From Panacagrimonas sp052389915 (GTDB taxonomy: Bacteria > Pseudomonadota > Gammaproteobacteria > Nevskiales > Nevskiaceae): DNA of 64,000 nt. The notes beneath the pieces are model-generated. The model did not search any database, had not been told where the DNA came from, and saw nothing but the letters and a program-made list of their open reading frames with translations. The DNA is taken from positions 1 to 64,000 of the forward strand of contig JBQTHL010000048.1 in the NCBI GenBank assembly GCA_052389915.1, read 5' to 3'. Position 1 is the stretch's first letter; every line of letters begins with the position of its first letter. Position numbers and translations under genes: made by a program. This document shows, in pieces, positions 62,553 through 64,000 of the stretch.

Positions 62553-63422
62553 ATGGCCGCTCCCATGTGTCCGAGTTTTGTCGTCGCGCGCGTCCCGCTG
62601 ATGCGCCTGGCGTTCGCCGCCGGCCTCGCCGCCTCGGCCGCAACGGCCGGCGCCCAAGAGGGTCCCGATGTGGCGCAAGTGGACGCGATCGCCGGCGCCT
62701 GCGTCGCAACCGTCAGCCTGGGGCCGCTATCGCTGGCGCCTGCGGACGACTCCGCCTCGCCGATGCCGGACGCTGCCTCGCCAGACATCGACGAATCGGC
62801 CGGGTCGTCCTCGTCGGCGGATCTGACTGCCTACGACTCCGCCGCCCCTGCAGCCGGCTTCATATCGCTGGCCGGCGATGCGCAGGCTCTGGTCGCGTCC
62901 TGCGCGACGGCCGGTGCGCCACCCGCCGAGCCGGCCATGGCTGCGCCGGCCAAGGTCTCGGCTGCGGTCGAACCGGCGCCGACGACGGCACCTGCGCTCG
63001 CGCCCGCGCAACGGATCGAGACGTCCCAGGCGAGCGTCGCGCCCGCCGAGCCGCGCCCGCCCCCCGCGCCGCGTCCGCGCCCGAAGAAGCCGCCGGCCGA
63101 CGCGCTCAAGGCGTGGTGGCCCGCCGCGGAGGCCGGCAAGCTGAACCTACGCTTCGCGGGTGAGGCCGCCTTTGGCGAGGCAATCGCCCTGTTGTTCGAC
63201 GCGCCGTTCAGCGAAGCCTCCGGGCTGGCGCAGCACGTGGAAGTGAAGAACCGCGCCGGCAAGATCATCGAGGGCAAGTGGCAGGTGGTGAAGTCCAACC
63301 CGCAGATGGTCGCGCTGCGAGTGCCGCCCGGCCTCTACGAGGTTCGCGTCGGCGAGTCGCTCGCAGCCGCCAATGGCCTGCGCTTCCAGCGCACCGCGCA
63401 AGGCAAGATCTTCGTGCGCTGA
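62553..63422 (+). CDS. Secreted Ala/Pro-rich protein with a conserved-looking C-terminal domain
   Basis: 289 residues. A signal peptide (MRLAFAAGLAASAATAGA, cleaved near residue 35) is followed by a low-complexity Ala/Pro/Ser segment to about residue 185. The compact C-terminal domain of about 100 residues contains FGEAIALLFDAPFSEASG, KIIEGKWQVVKSNPQ and GLYEVRVGESLA, and looks beta-rich. The linker suits spanning the periplasm or cell wall. The family is not recognised. The GAGG site before ATG 62553 supports this start. It is divergent from the catabolic operon and may share its operator. Confidence 0.65.
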   Translation: MAAPMCPSFVVARVPLMRLAFAAGLAASAATAGAQEGPDVAQVDAIAGACVATVSLGPLSLAPADDSASPMPDAASPDIDESAGSSSSADLTAYDSAAPAAGFISLAGDAQALVASCATAGAPPAEPAMAAPAKVSAAVEPAPTTAPALAPAQRIETSQASVAPAEPRPPPAPRPRPKKPPADALKAWWPAAEAGKLNLRFAGEAAFGEAIALLFDAPFSEASGLAQHVEVKNRAGKIIEGKWQVVKSNPQMVALRVPPGLYEVRVGESLAAANGLRFQRTAQGKIFVR

Positions 63423-63453
63423 AGGCGCCATCACACCCGGAGGAGACCGCAGC

Positions 63454-64000
63454 ATGGCACGAAACCCTTGCGCGGCATCGCTCTCACCGGTCCGGCCGCG
63501 GAGCATCGACCGCGCCTGGGAGGCGGCGGTCTGCGATGCGCCGGTGCGGACCCGCGACGTGCGCCCCGAGGTGCTGGCGTCCTGGCATCGCAGCCGCGTG
63601 CTCCACGTCAATCCGTCGCAGCAGCGCGCGCCGCTGGACCTGCGCAGTCTTGCCAAGGCTCGGCGGCAGCACCGCGAACTGATTCTCGCCGCCACGCCGA
63701 TCCTGCTCGAGACCGGCGAACTGCTGGGCGAGATCGGCGGCATCGTGCTCCTATGCGGCCCAGACGGGCTGGTACTGGAATCGTCCGGGGCACCGCGCAT
63801 CCTGGACCTGGCGGTGGACGCCAACATCACCCCCGGCGGCATCTGGACCGAGCAGGCCTGCGGCACCAACGCGGTGGGCACCGCGCTGAGCGAGGGGCGG
63901 CCGGTGGAGCTGCGCGGCGCCGAGCACTTCTGCGACAGCATCCGCCGCTGGAGCTGCGCCGCCAGCTTGCTGAGGGACCCGGAAAGCGGCGCCGTGATCG
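63454..64000 (+). CDS. AcoR-like sigma-54-dependent activator, N-terminal part
   Basis: 182 codons to the window edge, ATG 63454 with AGGAGAC upstream. Residues about 60-180 are the GAF-like sensor typical of AcoR-type activators: IVLLCGPDGLVLESSG, GGIWTEQACGTNAVGTALSEG, and RGAEHFCDSIRRWSCAASLL. The central AAA+ and C-terminal HTH domains would lie beyond 64000. It may sense an alcohol or acid of the pathway and activate sigma-54 promoters of dehydrogenase genes. Confidence 0.85.
   Translation, partial: MARNPCAASLSPVRPRSIDRAWEAAVCDAPVRTRDVRPEVLASWHRSRVLHVNPSQQRAPLDLRSLAKARRQHRELILAATPILLETGELLGEIGGIVLLCGPDGLVLESSGAPRILDLAVDANITPGGIWTEQACGTNAVGTALSEGRPVELRGAEHFCDSIRRWSCAASLLRDPESGAVI

Overview
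The window looks like a high-GC proteobacterial chromosome, probably gamma- or betaproteobacterial: GC-rich coding, dense operons, Tat, lipoprotein and porin features, a PQQ dehydrogenase and acyl-CoA catabolism of the Liu/Atu type. The exact taxon is inference. A visibly less GC-rich accessory block of about 19 kb (8.7-28.1 kb) is embedded in it. No rRNA, tRNA or CRISPR array was seen.

Layout. (1) 1-126 is the end of an IS3-family element abutting the 3' remnant of a large, probably STAND-like gene (127-1191). (2) 1.8-8.7 kb holds a LysR regulator facing a unit of pirin, an in-frame AraC/isochorismatase-family open frame, an XapX-like membrane protein, a Tat-type amidohydrolase, DoxX and an alginate-export-type porin that has lost its C-terminus. 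(3) 8.7-28.1 kb is the accessory block: orphan IS-end-like repeats, a complete IS256-family element with target duplication, two KfrA-like genes (one decapitated) and a perfect palindromic operator, a five-gene GTPase-centred conflict operon (metallophosphoesterase, GASH-like, double-GTPase 2-like, double-GTPase 1-like, GAP1-like), two broken tyrosine recombinases, and a compact RiPP-like cluster (candidate precursor, B12 radical SAM, SPASM radical SAM, subtilase, YcaO). (4) 28.2-43.6 kb has an acyl-CoA carboxylase beta/ACAD pair, a divergent ACAD, a PQQ alcohol dehydrogenase, an RND pump, two more ACADs, an SDR and a small membrane protein. (5) 43.6-62.4 kb is one long leftward operon of 12 genes: ACAD-like protein, two carboxylase beta subunits, a frameshifted alpha subunit, an enoyl-CoA hydratase, a CoA ligase, a second hydratase, a second alpha subunit, AtuA, a second CoA ligase, an alpha/beta hydrolase and a molybdopterin enzyme. 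(6) 62.5-64.0 kb has a secreted Pro/Ala-rich protein and the start of an AcoR-like sigma-54 activator.

How the genes work together. The carboxylases, AtuA, ACADs, hydratases, SDR and CoA ligases fit uptake and beta-oxidation of a methyl-branched, isoprenoid-like acid or alcohol: CoA activation, dehydrogenation, biotin-dependent carboxylation of the methyl branch, hydration and cleavage. The PQQ dehydrogenase could supply the first oxidation and the RND pump solvent tolerance. A near-identical inverted repeat (CTAAC-n4-GTTAG) lies upstream of both the 12-gene operon and the ACAD at 39.3 kb, suggesting one shared repressor. The accessory block is a defence and biological-conflict island. Its two intact systems, the GTPase operon and the hybrid radical-SAM/YcaO peptide cluster, are the most interesting content.
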